A DNA stretch of 64,000 nt, taken from Kineosporia sp. NBRC 101731 (lineage in GTDB: Bacteria; Actinomycetota; Actinomycetes; Actinomycetales; Kineosporiaceae). The notes under the pieces are model-generated. The model was not told where the DNA came from. It worked only from the letters and a program-made list of their open reading frames with translations, and made no database searches. Shown piece after piece: positions 38,318 to 47,264 of the stretch; the stretch's first letter is position 1, and each line of letters opens with the position of its first letter. Location: NCBI RefSeq assembly GCF_030269305.1, contig NZ_BSTC01000019.1, positions 1 to 64,000 of the forward strand, given 5' to 3'. Position numbers and translations under genes: made by a program.

Positions 38318-39541
38318 ATGTCCGTACGTCGTGTCGCACTGCTCACCGCAGGTGGTCTGGCCCCCTGCCTGTCCTCCGCCGTCGGCGGCCTGATCGAGCG
38401 CTATACCGAGATCGCGCCGGACGTCGAGATCATCGGCTACCGCAACGGTTACGCCGGCCTTCTGAGCGGCGACCACATCGAGGTCACACCGCAGATCCGC
38501 GAGCGCGCCCACCTGCTGCACCAGTTCGGCGGCAGCCCGATCGGCAACAGCCGCGTCAAGCTCACCAACGTCGCCGACTGCGTGAAGCGTGGCCTGGTGC
38601 AGGAGGGCCAGGTGCCGCTCCAGGTCGCCGCGGAGCAGCTGACGAAAGACGGCATCGACGTGCTGCACACGATCGGCGGCGACGACACCAACACCACCGC
38701 CGCCGACCTGGCCGCGTACCTGCACGAGAACGGCTACGAGCTGACCGTGGTCGGCCTGCCGAAAACCATCGACAACGACGTGGTGCCGATCCGCCAGAGC
38801 CTGGGTGCCTGGACCGCGGCCGAGCAGGGCGCGATCTACGCGCGCAACGTCGTCGCCGAGCACTCCTCGAACGAGCGCATGCTCATCGTGCACGAGGTGA
38901 TGGGCCGGAACTGCGGCTGGCTGACCGCCGCCACCGCCTCCGAGTACCACGAGTGGGTGACCACCCAGAAGTACGCGGGTTTCGGCAACGACCCGAAGGC
39001 CTGGGACGTGCACGCCGTGTTCGTGCCGGAGCTGAGCTTCGACATCGAGGCCGAGGCCGCCCGCCTGCGCCGGCAGATGGACGAGGTCGGCGCCGTGAAC
39101 ATCTTCCTGTCCGAAGGGGCCGGGGTCGAGACCATCGTCGAGGAGCTCATCGCCCGCGGCGAGGAGCCCGACCGGGATGCGTTCGGTCACGTCAAGCTGG
39201 ACACGATCAACCCGGGTCAGTGGTTCGCGAAGCAGTTCGCCGAGAAGGTCGGCGCGAACAAGGTGCTCGTGCAGAAGAGCGGGTACTTCGCCCGCTCGGC
39301 CGCGGCCAACACACAGGACCTGCGCCTGATCAAGGGCTGCGTCGACCTGGCCGTGCAGAGTGCCCTGGAGGGCACCAGCGGCGTCATCGGCCACGACGAG
39401 GAGCAGGGCAACCGGCTGCGGGCGATCGAGTTCCCGCGCATCAAGGGCGGTAAGCCGTTCGACACCGAGCAGGCCTGGTTCGGCGAGCTGCTCGGCGCGA
39501 TCGGCCAGGAGAAGGGCAAGCCGGTGGCTACCAGCCACTAG
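38318..39541 (+). CDS. pfp: Pyrophosphate-dependent 6-phosphofructokinase
   Basis: Phosphorylates fructose-6-phosphate in glycolysis, reversibly, using pyrophosphate. The 407-aa protein has GGDDTNTTA (121-129) where ATP enzymes have Gly for the second Asp, and the PPi-type PKTIDND (148-154), so PPi specificity is well supported. EVMGRNCGWLTAATA is the sugar-phosphate site. The ATG at 38318 has GGGAGCG upstream. It stands alone on its transcript, followed by a strong terminator. Confidence 0.93.
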   Translation: MSVRRVALLTAGGLAPCLSSAVGGLIERYTEIAPDVEIIGYRNGYAGLLSGDHIEVTPQIRERAHLLHQFGGSPIGNSRVKLTNVADCVKRGLVQEGQVPLQVAAEQLTKDGIDVLHTIGGDDTNTTAADLAAYLHENGYELTVVGLPKTIDNDVVPIRQSLGAWTAAEQGAIYARNVVAEHSSNERMLIVHEVMGRNCGWLTAATASEYHEWVTTQKYAGFGNDPKAWDVHAVFVPELSFDIEAEAARLRRQMDEVGAVNIFLSEGAGVETIVEELIARGEEPDRDAFGHVKLDTINPGQWFAKQFAEKVGANKVLVQKSGYFARSAAANTQDLRLIKGCVDLAVQSALEGTSGVIGHDEEQGNRLRAIEFPRIKGGKPFDTEQAWFGELLGAIGQEKGKPVATSH

Positions 39542-39560
39542 GGTTTTCTGCGTTCGATGC

Positions 39561-39600
39561 AACCCCCGCCGGTCCGGCAGCGTCTGGACCGCGGGGGTTT
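39561..39600 (+). terminator. Intrinsic terminator after pfp
   Basis: AACCCCCGC...GCGGGGGTTT arms (39561-39569, 39591-39599) enclose a second pair GGTCC/GGACC. Confidence 0.8.
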
Positions 39601-39643
39601 CGTCCGTTTCCCCCGCCGCACGGAAGCCAAGGGAGAGTCACCC

Positions 39644-40057
39644 ATGGGCGCCATCCGCCTCGTCCTCAATGTGCTCTGGTTCGTTCTCGCCGGGTTCTGG
39701 CTGTCGCTGGGCTACGCGCTCGCCGGCGTGCTCATGTTCCTGCTCATCGTCACGATCCCGTTCGGGGTCGCGTCGTTCCGCCTGGCCGGGTTCGTACTCT
39801 GGCCGTTCGGGCGCACGATCGTGAAGCAGCACGACGCCGGCACGCCATCGCTGATCGGCAACGTGCTCTGGTTCGTGCTCGCCGGGGTGTGGATCGCCAT
39901 CGGTCACGTGGTCACCGGGATCACCCTCTGCCTGACCATCGTCGGCATCCCGTTCGGCTGGGCCAACATCAAGCTGGCCCTGGTCGCGCTGGCACCGCTG
40001 GGCAAGGAGGTCGTCTCCTCCGACGACCCGCGCGCCCTGCCGGTGGCCTGGGCATAG
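39644..40057 (+). CDS. YccF domain membrane protein
   Basis: A 137-aa inner-membrane protein made of two tandem YccF repeats: LNVLWFVLAGFWLSLGYALA and GNVLWFVLAGVWIAIGHVVT, each followed by an IPFG turn. About four membrane segments are predicted. The function of the family is unknown. The ATG at 39644 has GGGAGAG 9 bases upstream; the frame extends upstream into the pfp terminator, which rules out a longer protein. Confidence 0.88.
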   Translation: MGAIRLVLNVLWFVLAGFWLSLGYALAGVLMFLLIVTIPFGVASFRLAGFVLWPFGRTIVKQHDAGTPSLIGNVLWFVLAGVWIAIGHVVTGITLCLTIVGIPFGWANIKLALVALAPLGKEVVSSDDPRALPVAWA

Positions 40058-40132
40058 ACGAAGCACAGACGAGGCACGGACGAGCCGTAAAGGATTTGGT
40101 GCGCGGGCTCCGGATGGAAGAACCTTCTCGGT

Positions 40133-41788
40133 ATGTCTGCAACCCTGCTCGCCCGCGACCTCGCAGCCGGGCACGGTGACCGTCAGCTCTTCACCGGGCT
40201 CGACCTGGTCGTCGCCCCCGGTGACGTGGTGGGCCTGGTCGGCGCCAACGGCGCCGGCAAGTCAACCCTGCTGAAAATCCTTGCCGGGCTGGAGGAGTCC
40301 GAGAACGGCAAGGTCTCCCTGAGCCCCGAGCAGGCCATCGTCGGTTACCTGCCGCAGGAGCACGAGCGGCGGCCCGAAGAAACCGTGCTCGAGTTCCTGG
40401 CCCGGCGCTGCGGCATCACCGCCGTCCAGGCCGAACTCGACGCCGCCACCGAGGAGCTGGCCGGCGGTGGGGACGGCGACTCCTACTCGGTCGCGTTCGA
40501 CCGCTGGATGGCGCTCGGCGCCGCGGACTTCGACGAGAGGGCCGAGCAGGTCACCGAGGAGATCGGCCTGCGGTCGGGCCTGGTCGGTGGACTGCGGACG
40601 CCCATGGTCTCACTGTCGGGCGGCCAGGCCGCCCGCGCGGGGCTGGCGTCGCTGCTGCTCAGCCGGTACGACGTGATCCTGCTCGACGAGCCGACGAACG
40701 ACCTCGACCTGGCCGGGCTGGACCGGCTGGAGCAGTTCGTCACCGAACTGCGCTCAGGGGTCGTGGTGGTCAGCCACGACCGGGAGTTCCTGGCCCGCAC
40801 GGTGACCCGGGTGGTGGAGCTCGACCTGGTCCAGCAGCAGGTCAGCGTGTACGGCGGCGGTTACGAGGCCTATCTGGAAGAGCGCGAGGTGGCCCGGCGG
40901 CACGCCCGCGAGGCCTACGAGGACTACGCCGACACCAAGTCTGGCCTGGAGGAACGCGGCCGCACGCAGCGCAACTGGATGGAGCAGGGCGTGCGCAACG
41001 CCCGGCGCAAGGCCACGGACAATGACAAGAACGTCAAGGCCTTCCGGGCCGAGTCGTCCGAGAAGCAGGCCGCCAAGGCCCGGCAGACCCAGCGCCTGAT
41101 CGAGCGACTCGATGTGGTCGAGGAACCGCGCAAGGAATGGCAGCTGCAGTTCGAGATCGCCACCGCCTCCCGCTCCGGTGCGGTGGTAGCCACGCTCGAC
41201 GCCGCGGTGGCGCAGCGCGGTGACTTCCGCCTCGGGCCCCTGACCCTGCAGATCGACTGGGCCGACCGCATCGCCATCACCGGCCCCAATGGCTCGGGCA
41301 AGACCACGCTGCTGTCCCTGTTGCTGGGCCGGCTCGCCCCCACGTCGGGCCGGGCCGCGCTGGGCTCGGGCGTGGTGGTCGGCGAGATCGACCAGGCCCG
41401 TTCGGCGTTCACCGGTGAGAGGACCGTGATGCAGTCCCTGGGCGCACAGGTGCCGGACTGGCCGGACGCCGACGTGCGCACCCTGCTGGCGAAGTTCGGG
41501 CTCGGAGCCCGGCACGTGTCCCGCCCGGCCGGCACTCTCTCCCCCGGCGAGCGCACCCGCGCCGGGCTGGCCCTGCTGCAGGCCCGCGGGGTGAACCTGC
41601 TGGTGCTCGACGAGCCCACGAACCACCTCGACCTGCCCGCGATCGAGCAGCTGGAGCAGGCGCTGGACTCGTTCGGCGGCACCCTGCTGCTGGTCTCGCA
41701 CGACCGGCGGATGCTGGAGGCGGTGCGGGTGACCCGCCGCTTCGGTGTGGCGGCCCAGGACGGGGTCGGCACGGTCTCGGAGACCTGA
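40133..41788 (+). CDS. ABC-F family ATPase
   Basis: A 551-aa soluble protein with two ABC ATPase domains and no membrane segments. Walker A motifs are GANGAGKST and GPNGSGKTT; signatures are LSGGQAARAG and LSPGERTRAG; Walker B motifs are VILLDEPTNDLD and LLVLDEPTNHLD. The charged linker at residues 240-330 matches the ribosome-binding P-site tRNA-interaction region of ABC-F proteins, which act in translation or antibiotic protection. Which subfamily it is cannot be decided here. Its stop lies one base before a dispersed palindrome. Confidence 0.9.
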   Translation: MSATLLARDLAAGHGDRQLFTGLDLVVAPGDVVGLVGANGAGKSTLLKILAGLEESENGKVSLSPEQAIVGYLPQEHERRPEETVLEFLARRCGITAVQAELDAATEELAGGGDGDSYSVAFDRWMALGAADFDERAEQVTEEIGLRSGLVGGLRTPMVSLSGGQAARAGLASLLLSRYDVILLDEPTNDLDLAGLDRLEQFVTELRSGVVVVSHDREFLARTVTRVVELDLVQQQVSVYGGGYEAYLEEREVARRHAREAYEDYADTKSGLEERGRTQRNWMEQGVRNARRKATDNDKNVKAFRAESSEKQAAKARQTQRLIERLDVVEEPRKEWQLQFEIATASRSGAVVATLDAAVAQRGDFRLGPLTLQIDWADRIAITGPNGSGKTTLLSLLLGRLAPTSGRAALGSGVVVGEIDQARSAFTGERTVMQSLGAQVPDWPDADVRTLLAKFGLGARHVSRPAGTLSPGERTRAGLALLQARGVNLLVLDEPTNHLDLPAIEQLEQALDSFGGTLLLVSHDRRMLEAVRVTRRFGVAAQDGVGTVSET

Positions 41789-41789
41789 C

Positions 41790-41856
41790 GGGGAAGGTTC
41801 GCCTGATCACGAGCCCCTGGCCTTGTTCGTGATCAGGCGATCCCCCCACCTTCCCC
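41790..41856. repeat. Dispersed palindrome, copy 4 (degenerate)
   Basis: Outer arms GGGGAAGGT/ACCTTCCCC (41790-41798, 41848-41856) and inner arms CGCCTGATCACGA/TCGTGATCAGGCG (41800-41812, 41827-41839) pair, with an unpaired bulge on the right. The TGATCA core and GGGGAAGGTTCG flank match copy 2. It lies one base after the ABC-F stop. Confidence 0.75.
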
Positions 41857-41906
41857 GGTGATCGTTTCGAAGTGTTCTTGTCGGTGGTCGCGGGCAGAGT
41901 AGGTGC

Positions 41907-43505
41907 GTGCTCCTCACCGAGATCGCCGCGGCCTCCGAGGCCGTGGCCGCAGCGTCCGCCCGGCGCGACAAGGTCGCGCTGCTGGCCGCCTGTCTGCGTC
42001 GGGCCAGCGGTTCGGACGCGCCGGTGGTGGCGGCCTGGCTGTCCGGGCGCACCTTCCAGCGGCGCACCGGGCTGGGGTGGGCCTCCCTGCGGGCGGTTCC
42101 CCCACCTGCGGTGTCGCCGTCCCTCACGGTTCACATGGTGGACGCGCAACTCGCCCGGGCCTCGCTGCTCACCGGTGCGGGGTCGAGCGGTGAGCGGCAG
42201 AGGATCGTGCTCGAGCTCCTCGCCGCGGCCACCGCCGGTGAGCAGCGGCTGCTGTCCGGCCTGATCTCCGGCGAGCTGCGCCAGGGCGCCGCGGCCGGGC
42301 TGATCGTCGACGCTGTGGCCAAGGCCGCCGAGGTCCCCCTGGCCTCCGTGCGCCGGGCCCTGGCGGTGCACGGCGACCTGCCCGACGTGGCCGCGGCCGC
42401 GCTGGAGGGTGGCGAGAGCGCCCTGGCCGCGTTCCAGCTCTCGGTCGGCCGGCCCCTGGCCCCGATGCTCGCCGCCCCGGCCCCCGAACTCGGTGCGGCA
42501 CTGATGAAGACCGGCCCCGCCGGCGTGGAGTGGAAGCTCGACGGGGTACGGGTACAGATCCACCGGCAGGGCGACACGGTGGCCGTGTTCACCCGCACCC
42601 TCGACGACATCACCGCACGCGTGCCCGAAGTGGTCGAGGCGGTGCGGGGTCTCGACGTGGCCGACGCCATTCTCGACGGTGAGGTGATCGCGTGCGCCGC
42701 CTCCGGCCGACCCGCCCCGTTCCAGGTCACCTCCGCCCGGGTGGCCCGGCATGACATCGAGAAGGCAAGGTCAGCAACCCCTTTGAGTCTCACCCTGTTC
42801 GATGCCCTGCACGTGGACGGCGACGACCTGATCGATCGGCCCGGCACCGACCGGCGCACGCGCCTCGAGGCCGCGGCCCCGGAACTCCTCGTTCCCCGGC
42901 ACGTCGTCGACGACCCGTCCGACGAGGCCGCGGTGACCGGGGCGCGGGCGTTCGCGGCCGACACCCTGGCCCGGGGGCACGAGGGGGTGGTGGTGAAGTC
43001 GCTGGCCGCCGCCTACACGATGGGCCGACGTGGTGCGGGCTGGGTGAAGGTCAAGCCCCGCATCACCCTCGACCTGGTGGTGCTCGCGGCCGAGTGGGGG
43101 CACGGCCGGCGCACCGGCAAACTCTCGAACCTGCACCTCGGCGCCCGCGACCCGGACGGTGAGTACGGCCCGCCCGGCGGCTTCGTCATGCTCGGCAAGA
43201 CCTTCAAGGGCCTCACCGACGTGATGCTCGACTGGCAGACCGGGAGGCTGCGCGAGCTGGCCGAGCGCGAGTCGACGTGGGTCGTGCACGTACGCCCCGA
43301 ACTGGTCGTCGAGATCGCCTTCGACGGCGTGCAGCGCTCGCCGCGCTACCCGGCCGGCCTGGCCCTGCGCTTCGCCCGGGTCCTGGCCCATCGGCCGGAC
43401 AAGCCCGCCGCCGAGGCCGACACGATCGCGACCGTCCGCAGCCACCACGTCGTCGAGGAGGGCGAGACGAAAACGCCCGCCGAGGCGGAGCAGGAGGAGG
43501 CATGA
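41907..43505 (+). CDS. ligB: ATP-dependent DNA ligase
   Basis: A 532-aa ligase. The N-terminal DNA-binding domain (1-180) is followed by the adenylation domain with the active-site lysine K210 in EWKLDGVRVQIH, FDALHVDGDDL, EGVVVKSLAAAY and the terminal WVKVKPRITLDLVVLAAEWG, then an OB fold. This architecture matches actinobacterial LigB, a non-essential ligase for repair; the main replicative ligase would be NAD-dependent and is not here. The GTG at 41907 gives the usual N-terminus; a GTG four bases earlier is out of frame. Confidence 0.93.
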   Translation: MLLTEIAAASEAVAAASARRDKVALLAACLRRASGSDAPVVAAWLSGRTFQRRTGLGWASLRAVPPPAVSPSLTVHMVDAQLARASLLTGAGSSGERQRIVLELLAAATAGEQRLLSGLISGELRQGAAAGLIVDAVAKAAEVPLASVRRALAVHGDLPDVAAAALEGGESALAAFQLSVGRPLAPMLAAPAPELGAALMKTGPAGVEWKLDGVRVQIHRQGDTVAVFTRTLDDITARVPEVVEAVRGLDVADAILDGEVIACAASGRPAPFQVTSARVARHDIEKARSATPLSLTLFDALHVDGDDLIDRPGTDRRTRLEAAAPELLVPRHVVDDPSDEAAVTGARAFAADTLARGHEGVVVKSLAAAYTMGRRGAGWVKVKPRITLDLVVLAAEWGHGRRTGKLSNLHLGARDPDGEYGPPGGFVMLGKTFKGLTDVMLDWQTGRLRELAERESTWVVHVRPELVVEIAFDGVQRSPRYPAGLALRFARVLAHRPDKPAAEADTIATVRSHHVVEEGETKTPAEAEQEEA

Positions 43506-43659
43506 GGCTCCGTGCCCACCGACGGGACGGCCCCGGCGAGCAGCCTCGTGACGCCGACCCCGACGCGAGATGACAAGACACGGAAGACCGGACGGAGCTG
43601 GACAACCGGGGCACCTCACTGGAGCCCCGCCGTACGACGAGGGAAAGGCACGCGACCCC

Positions 43660-44496
43660 ATGGCATCACAGCCCGGCAACGCGGCCTCAGGATCTGAGGC
43701 CTCGACAGCGGTGCACGACGACGACCATCCGGACCCCGACAACCTCGAGTCGCACCTGGCCGGTGACACCCCGTCCGAGCATGAGGGCCGCCTGGTACTC
43801 ACCGGGCTGCTGCTGTTCCTCGGGACGGCGCTGCTCGGTGGGTTCGTGCTGATCGGTGTGCTCGTGGCGACGGGCCTACCCGGCGTGCCGAAGATCGATC
43901 ACGACGTGTCGACCGGGGCGCACGGCTACGTGGTGGACCGGCCCTGGCTGGCCGACATCCTGACGGTGATCGGACACGTCACCGAGCCGTTCGTGATCCG
44001 CGCGATCTTCCTGGTGCTGGCGATCGTGCTCTGGCGGCGCGGAGCCCGCCGGGCGGTGGCCTGGATGGTCGCGACGCTGGTCATCGGCGGCACGCTCAAC
44101 CCCCTGATCAAGCTGCTGGTCGAGCGGAACCGGCCGGACCTGCCCGACCCGGTCTACCTGGCCTCGGGGTCGAGCTTTCCCTCCGGACACACCACCAACG
44201 CCGTGATGTTCGCCGGCATCGTGCTGGTGCTCCTCGAGCCCAGCCTGCGGCACCACGTACGGGCCCCCGGCGACGGCCGGTCCGTGCGCAGTACCCGAGG
44301 GCGGGTAGCGCTGTGGGTGGGAGCGTTCGCGTGGCCGGTCTTCGTCGCGCTCGACCGGCTCGGCCTGGGCGTGCACTACCTGACCGACGTCGTCGGCGGG
44401 TTCTTCTTCGGACTGTCGGTGCTGCTGATCACGCTGGTGGCGTTCAGCCGGAGCAGCACGCTGAAACTCTGGCCGCGGAAACAACCGAACACCTGA
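43660..44496 (+). CDS. PAP2 family phosphatase, integral membrane
   Basis: A 278-aa membrane protein with an acidic N-terminus and about six transmembrane segments. The three PAP2 motifs are all present: KLLVERNRPD (K-x6-RP), SFPSGHTTN (PSGH), and RLGLGVHYLTDVVGG (R-x5-H-x3-D). Such enzymes dephosphorylate phosphatidic acid or undecaprenyl pyrophosphate on the outer face. The ATG at 43660 was chosen because GGGAAAGG precedes it; a longer open frame runs 30 codons upstream. Confidence 0.9.
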   Translation: MASQPGNAASGSEASTAVHDDDHPDPDNLESHLAGDTPSEHEGRLVLTGLLLFLGTALLGGFVLIGVLVATGLPGVPKIDHDVSTGAHGYVVDRPWLADILTVIGHVTEPFVIRAIFLVLAIVLWRRGARRAVAWMVATLVIGGTLNPLIKLLVERNRPDLPDPVYLASGSSFPSGHTTNAVMFAGIVLVLLEPSLRHHVRAPGDGRSVRSTRGRVALWVGAFAWPVFVALDRLGLGVHYLTDVVGGFFFGLSVLLITLVAFSRSSTLKLWPRKQPNT

Positions 44497-44506
44497 CCGA
44501 ACCCGA

Positions 44507-44541
44507 CAGCCCCGCCGGGTGACTGACACCGGGCGGGGCTG
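44507..44541. terminator. Hairpin between PAP2 and DUF397 genes
   Basis: Ten-base arms CAGCCCCGCC/GGCGGGGCTG (44507-44516, 44532-44541) with a second short inner stem lie between convergent genes. Confidence 0.75.
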
Positions 44542-44581
44542 GAGGACGTCCACCATGAGGTTCGGACGAAAGGCGACCCGC

Positions 44582-44782
44582 CTACACGAGGTGGTCGAAC
44601 TCGCCCTTCTTCGCGCCGTCGAGCCACGCGTCCCACTCACCGGGGGTGAACGAGAGCACGTCGCCGGTCTCGCCGTTTTTCGAGTAGCGCACCTCGATCA
44701 TCTCGCCGGTGCGGCGCATCTCGACGAACTCGTCACTGCCGTCGGCGCCGCTGGCCCTGATCCACCCGCTGTCGATGCCCAT
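44582..44782 (-). CDS. DUF397 domain protein
   Basis: A 66-aa protein typical of the actinomycete DUF397 family: IEVRYSKNGETGDVLSFTPG then EWDAWLDGAKKGEFD. Such proteins usually accompany an XRE-type regulator and are thought to modulate it; no such partner is adjacent here. The ATG at 44782 follows GGGGAG; a GTG codon precedes it directly and could also serve. Confidence 0.85.
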   Translation of the reverse strand: MGIDSGWIRASGADGSDEFVEMRRTGEMIEVRYSKNGETGDVLSFTPGEWDAWLDGAKKGEFDHLV

Positions 44783-44839
44783 CACGAACTCCCCGTATGC
44801 CGGAAATCACCGTACGAACAGGGGCAGCGTACCGATACG

Positions 44840-45769
44840 TCAGACGTCGCCACGGCCCTTGCGGTCGTTCTCCTCGGCGAGGAAGCGCTCGAGCTCGGCG
44901 CCCAGCTCGTCGGCGGTGGGCAGCTCACCCGGGCCGTCCGCGAGCGGCAGCGCATTGCCCTCACCGGCGACGTAGGCGTCGTACTGCTGCTCCAGGGCAC
45001 TCACCACGGCAGCCACCTCGGGCTGCCCGGCGACCTGTTCCTCAATGGCGGCGCGGGTCTCGATGCCGGCCTCGATGAGCGTGCCGGTGGGCAGTGTCAG
45101 GTCGCTGACGTCGGCCACGGCGTCGACCAGCACCACGGCAGCATCGGGGAACTCGGCCTGGGTCAGGTAGTGCGGCACGTGCACGGCAAATCCCGCGGCA
45201 TCTCTACCGGCCTGGCCCAGTCGTAACTCCAGCAGGCCGGCGACGTTGCCCGGGACCTGCACATTGCCGGCCCAGATGTTCTTGATGTCGATCAGGTTCT
45301 TTCGGGTGGCGTGCGCGGTCATACCGGAGGGGCGCGTGTGCGGCACCGCCATCGGGATCGCGTGCACGCCGATGGTCAGGCGCACGTTGTAGTGGTCGAC
45401 GAGCTCCGTGACCGCGGCCACGAAACGCTCCCACTGGATGTCCGGCTCCGGGCCGGTCAGCATCAGGAAGCCGCGCCCCTCGACGTCTTTGACCTCCTCG
45501 AGCACCAGCTGGGGAGCCTCGTAGCTCTCCCAGCGGTTCTCCATGAAGGTCATCGCCGGGCGCCGCGCGCGGTAGTCGTAGAGCTGGTCGACATCGAATG
45601 TGGCCAGCACCCGGTGTTCCAGCGAGCTGAGCAGGTGCTCTCCCGCCAGCCGGCCCGCGTTGCCCGCGTCGATGAAACCTCCGAGCGCGTGCAGCAGCAC
45701 AGGGTGTTCGAGAGCGCCCTCTTCGGGCTGCTCGTCGGCGAGCGTGTAAAGATCCCGCGGATCCAGCAC
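44840..45769 (-). CDS. PAC2 family protein
   Basis: A 309-aa protein of the PAC2 family (proteasome assembly chaperone 2-like). ALGGFIDAGNAGRLAGEHL, RPAMTFMENRWESYEAPQLV and LTGPEPDIQWERF are characteristic. Many actinomycetes have proteasomes, and PAC2 homologues are present even where their role is unproven. The GTG at 45769 is preceded by GGAGGAGG with 6 bases spacing, the best start. No proteasome gene is nearby. Confidence 0.87.
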   Translation of the reverse strand: MLDPRDLYTLADEQPEEGALEHPVLLHALGGFIDAGNAGRLAGEHLLSSLEHRVLATFDVDQLYDYRARRPAMTFMENRWESYEAPQLVLEEVKDVEGRGFLMLTGPEPDIQWERFVAAVTELVDHYNVRLTIGVHAIPMAVPHTRPSGMTAHATRKNLIDIKNIWAGNVQVPGNVAGLLELRLGQAGRDAAGFAVHVPHYLTQAEFPDAAVVLVDAVADVSDLTLPTGTLIEAGIETRAAIEEQVAGQPEVAAVVSALEQQYDAYVAGEGNALPLADGPGELPTADELGAELERFLAEENDRKGRGDV

Positions 45770-46017
45770 GAGCGTCCTCCTCCATCGCCGGGCGCGGTTA
45801 CTCACCGTCGCGCATTGTGCTCGTCCCGGCCCGTTCCGCGACGCGCATCGACGATGGCGCCGATGCGCCGAAACGGGCACCCGGCATCTACAACGCTACC
45901 GGCACGTCGGTAAATCCCCGATCCGGCTCCACCCTCAGCGAACAGGCAGGCGCACACCCGCAGATGCCGCATCCGGCCCAGGACCGGACACGACATCCAC
46001 GGTGCGGATCAACCGGT

Positions 46018-46944
46018 TCACTCAGTGTCATCCGATGCGCCCGGCTCCGGGGCCGGTTCGGCGCTCCGGTCCTCGGCGAGGATCAGGTAGATCCGGCGCC
46101 GGGCCTCGTCCAGCGCCTGTCGTGCCCGCTCGACCTGCTCGTCCGAACCCAACCGGGCGACCTGCTGGGTGGCCTGACCGAGGGCACCCATGCCCTCGAA
46201 CAGGGTCTGCACCCGCTGCCGCTGACCCGGACCGGCCATCGCCCACGGTTCGGCGTACTCGGACGGGTTCTGCTGCACCGACTCGCGTCCGGCATCGGTG
46301 ATCGAGAAGACCTTGCGACCCCCCTCGGCGTCCTCCGCCCGCACCAGCCCTTCGTCCTGCAACTGCTGCAGCACCGGGTAGACCGATCCCGGGCTGGGCC
46401 GCCACAGGCCACCACTGCGCTTGGTCAGCTCACCCATGATCGCGTAACCGTGGTAGCCCTGAGCGGGCTCCTCGGCCAGCAGCGCGAGGATCGCGGCCCG
46501 CACGTTGCCCCGCGGACGACGCCCACCCCGGTCACCGCGACCCTCACCGCGACCGGGACCACCACCACCGGGACCCCAGCCACCCCGGCCGAACCCACCC
46601 GGGCCGAACCCCCCGGGACCGAAACCACCCGGACCGAAACCACCCGGACCGAACGGCCCCTGCCCGAACCGGCCGAAACCACGCCGGCCACCCGGGCGCC
46701 CGTCACCGAACCCCTCGCGACCGTCCTCGTCCTCCGGGAAGTCCTCGGGGTCGTTGCCCCGCCCGGCCGCCCGCGGCCCGAAACCCGGCCCGAACCCGCG
46801 ACCGGGACCGAACCGCCCCCGCCCGAACCGCCGGCGCGAACCGTGCCGCCCGTCGCCGTCGTCAGCCCCCGGGGAACCCCAGGCCGGATCGTCGCGGTCG
46901 ACCTCGTACGCCTGCTCGTCGTTGTCCTTCTGCGCCTGCTTCAT
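46018..46944 (-). CDS. PadR family regulator with Gly-rich N-terminal extension
   Basis: A 308-aa protein. The C-terminal half is a PadR winged helix: RAAILALLAEEPAQGYHGYA, WRPSPGSVYPVLQQLQDEG and GRKVFSITDAGRE, then a helical dimerisation tail. The N-terminal 125 residues are low complexity, with acidic then Arg/Gly-rich tracts and five near-exact FGPGG units encoded by a 15-bp repeat, unlike usual 110-200-residue PadR proteins. The ATG at 46944 follows AAGGAG. A 32-bp nested palindrome 44 bases upstream is a likely autoregulatory site. Confidence 0.88.
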   Translation of the reverse strand: MKQAQKDNDEQAYEVDRDDPAWGSPGADDGDGRHGSRRRFGRGRFGPGRGFGPGFGPRAAGRGNDPEDFPEDEDGREGFGDGRPGGRRGFGRFGQGPFGPGGFGPGGFGPGGFGPGGFGRGGWGPGGGGPGRGEGRGDRGGRRPRGNVRAAILALLAEEPAQGYHGYAIMGELTKRSGGLWRPSPGSVYPVLQQLQDEGLVRAEDAEGGRKVFSITDAGRESVQQNPSEYAEPWAMAGPGQRQRVQTLFEGMGALGQATQQVARLGSDEQVERARQALDEARRRIYLILAEDRSAEPAPEPGASDDTE

Positions 46945-46987
46945 CACTAGCTCCTTCAGATCTGCCGGAGCTCCCGATGAGCTTCGG

Positions 46988-47019
46988 CGATACGTTGACG
47001 ATATATCGGTAACGTATCG
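46988..47019. promoter_or_regulatory. Nested palindromic operator upstream of the PadR gene
   Basis: CGATACGTT (46988-46996) and AACGTATCG (47011-47019) form perfect 9-base arms around CGATATATCG (46999-47008), itself a perfect palindrome. PadR regulators bind dyads of this type, so autoregulation is probable. Confidence 0.65.
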
Positions 47020-47126
47020 CTGTCGATAGCATTCCCGAGAGGAGCAGCCGGCAGAGGACGATGTGGTCGGGGCCTCCAGGCGCCCCCGGCGCCCGTAGAC
47101 GTCATCGACGCCCCCCAAAAAAACGC

Positions 47127-47209
47127 CGTGATCATGCAAAATCTCCCCGGCGTTCTAGAACTCTCGAGCTCACAGTTCTAGAACGCCGGGGAGATTTTGC
47201 ATGATCACG
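47127..47209. repeat. Dispersed palindrome, copy 5 (long form, perfect)
   Basis: Perfect 36-base arms (47127-47162 and 47174-47209) around an 11-base loop. Each arm reads CGTGATCATGCAAAATCTCC, then CCGGCGTTCTAGAACT. It lies 50 bases past the PhoD stop and upstream of the PadR gene. Confidence 0.92.
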
Positions 47210-47224
47210 AACGAGGTGTCGGGG

Positions 47225-47264
47225 CCACCTCAAGCCACCTCAAGCCACCTCAAGCCACCTCAAC
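47225..47264. repeat. 10-bp tandem repeat overlapping the PhoD stop codon
   Basis: Four copies of CCACCTCAAG (the last CCACCTCAAC). The final copy contains the PhoD stop at 47260-47262. Confidence 0.9.

Noticed and set aside
41885-41900. A second SOS box upstream of ligB (TTCGAAGTGTTC)
   Set aside because: The half-sites have the wrong spacing and only one is a good match.
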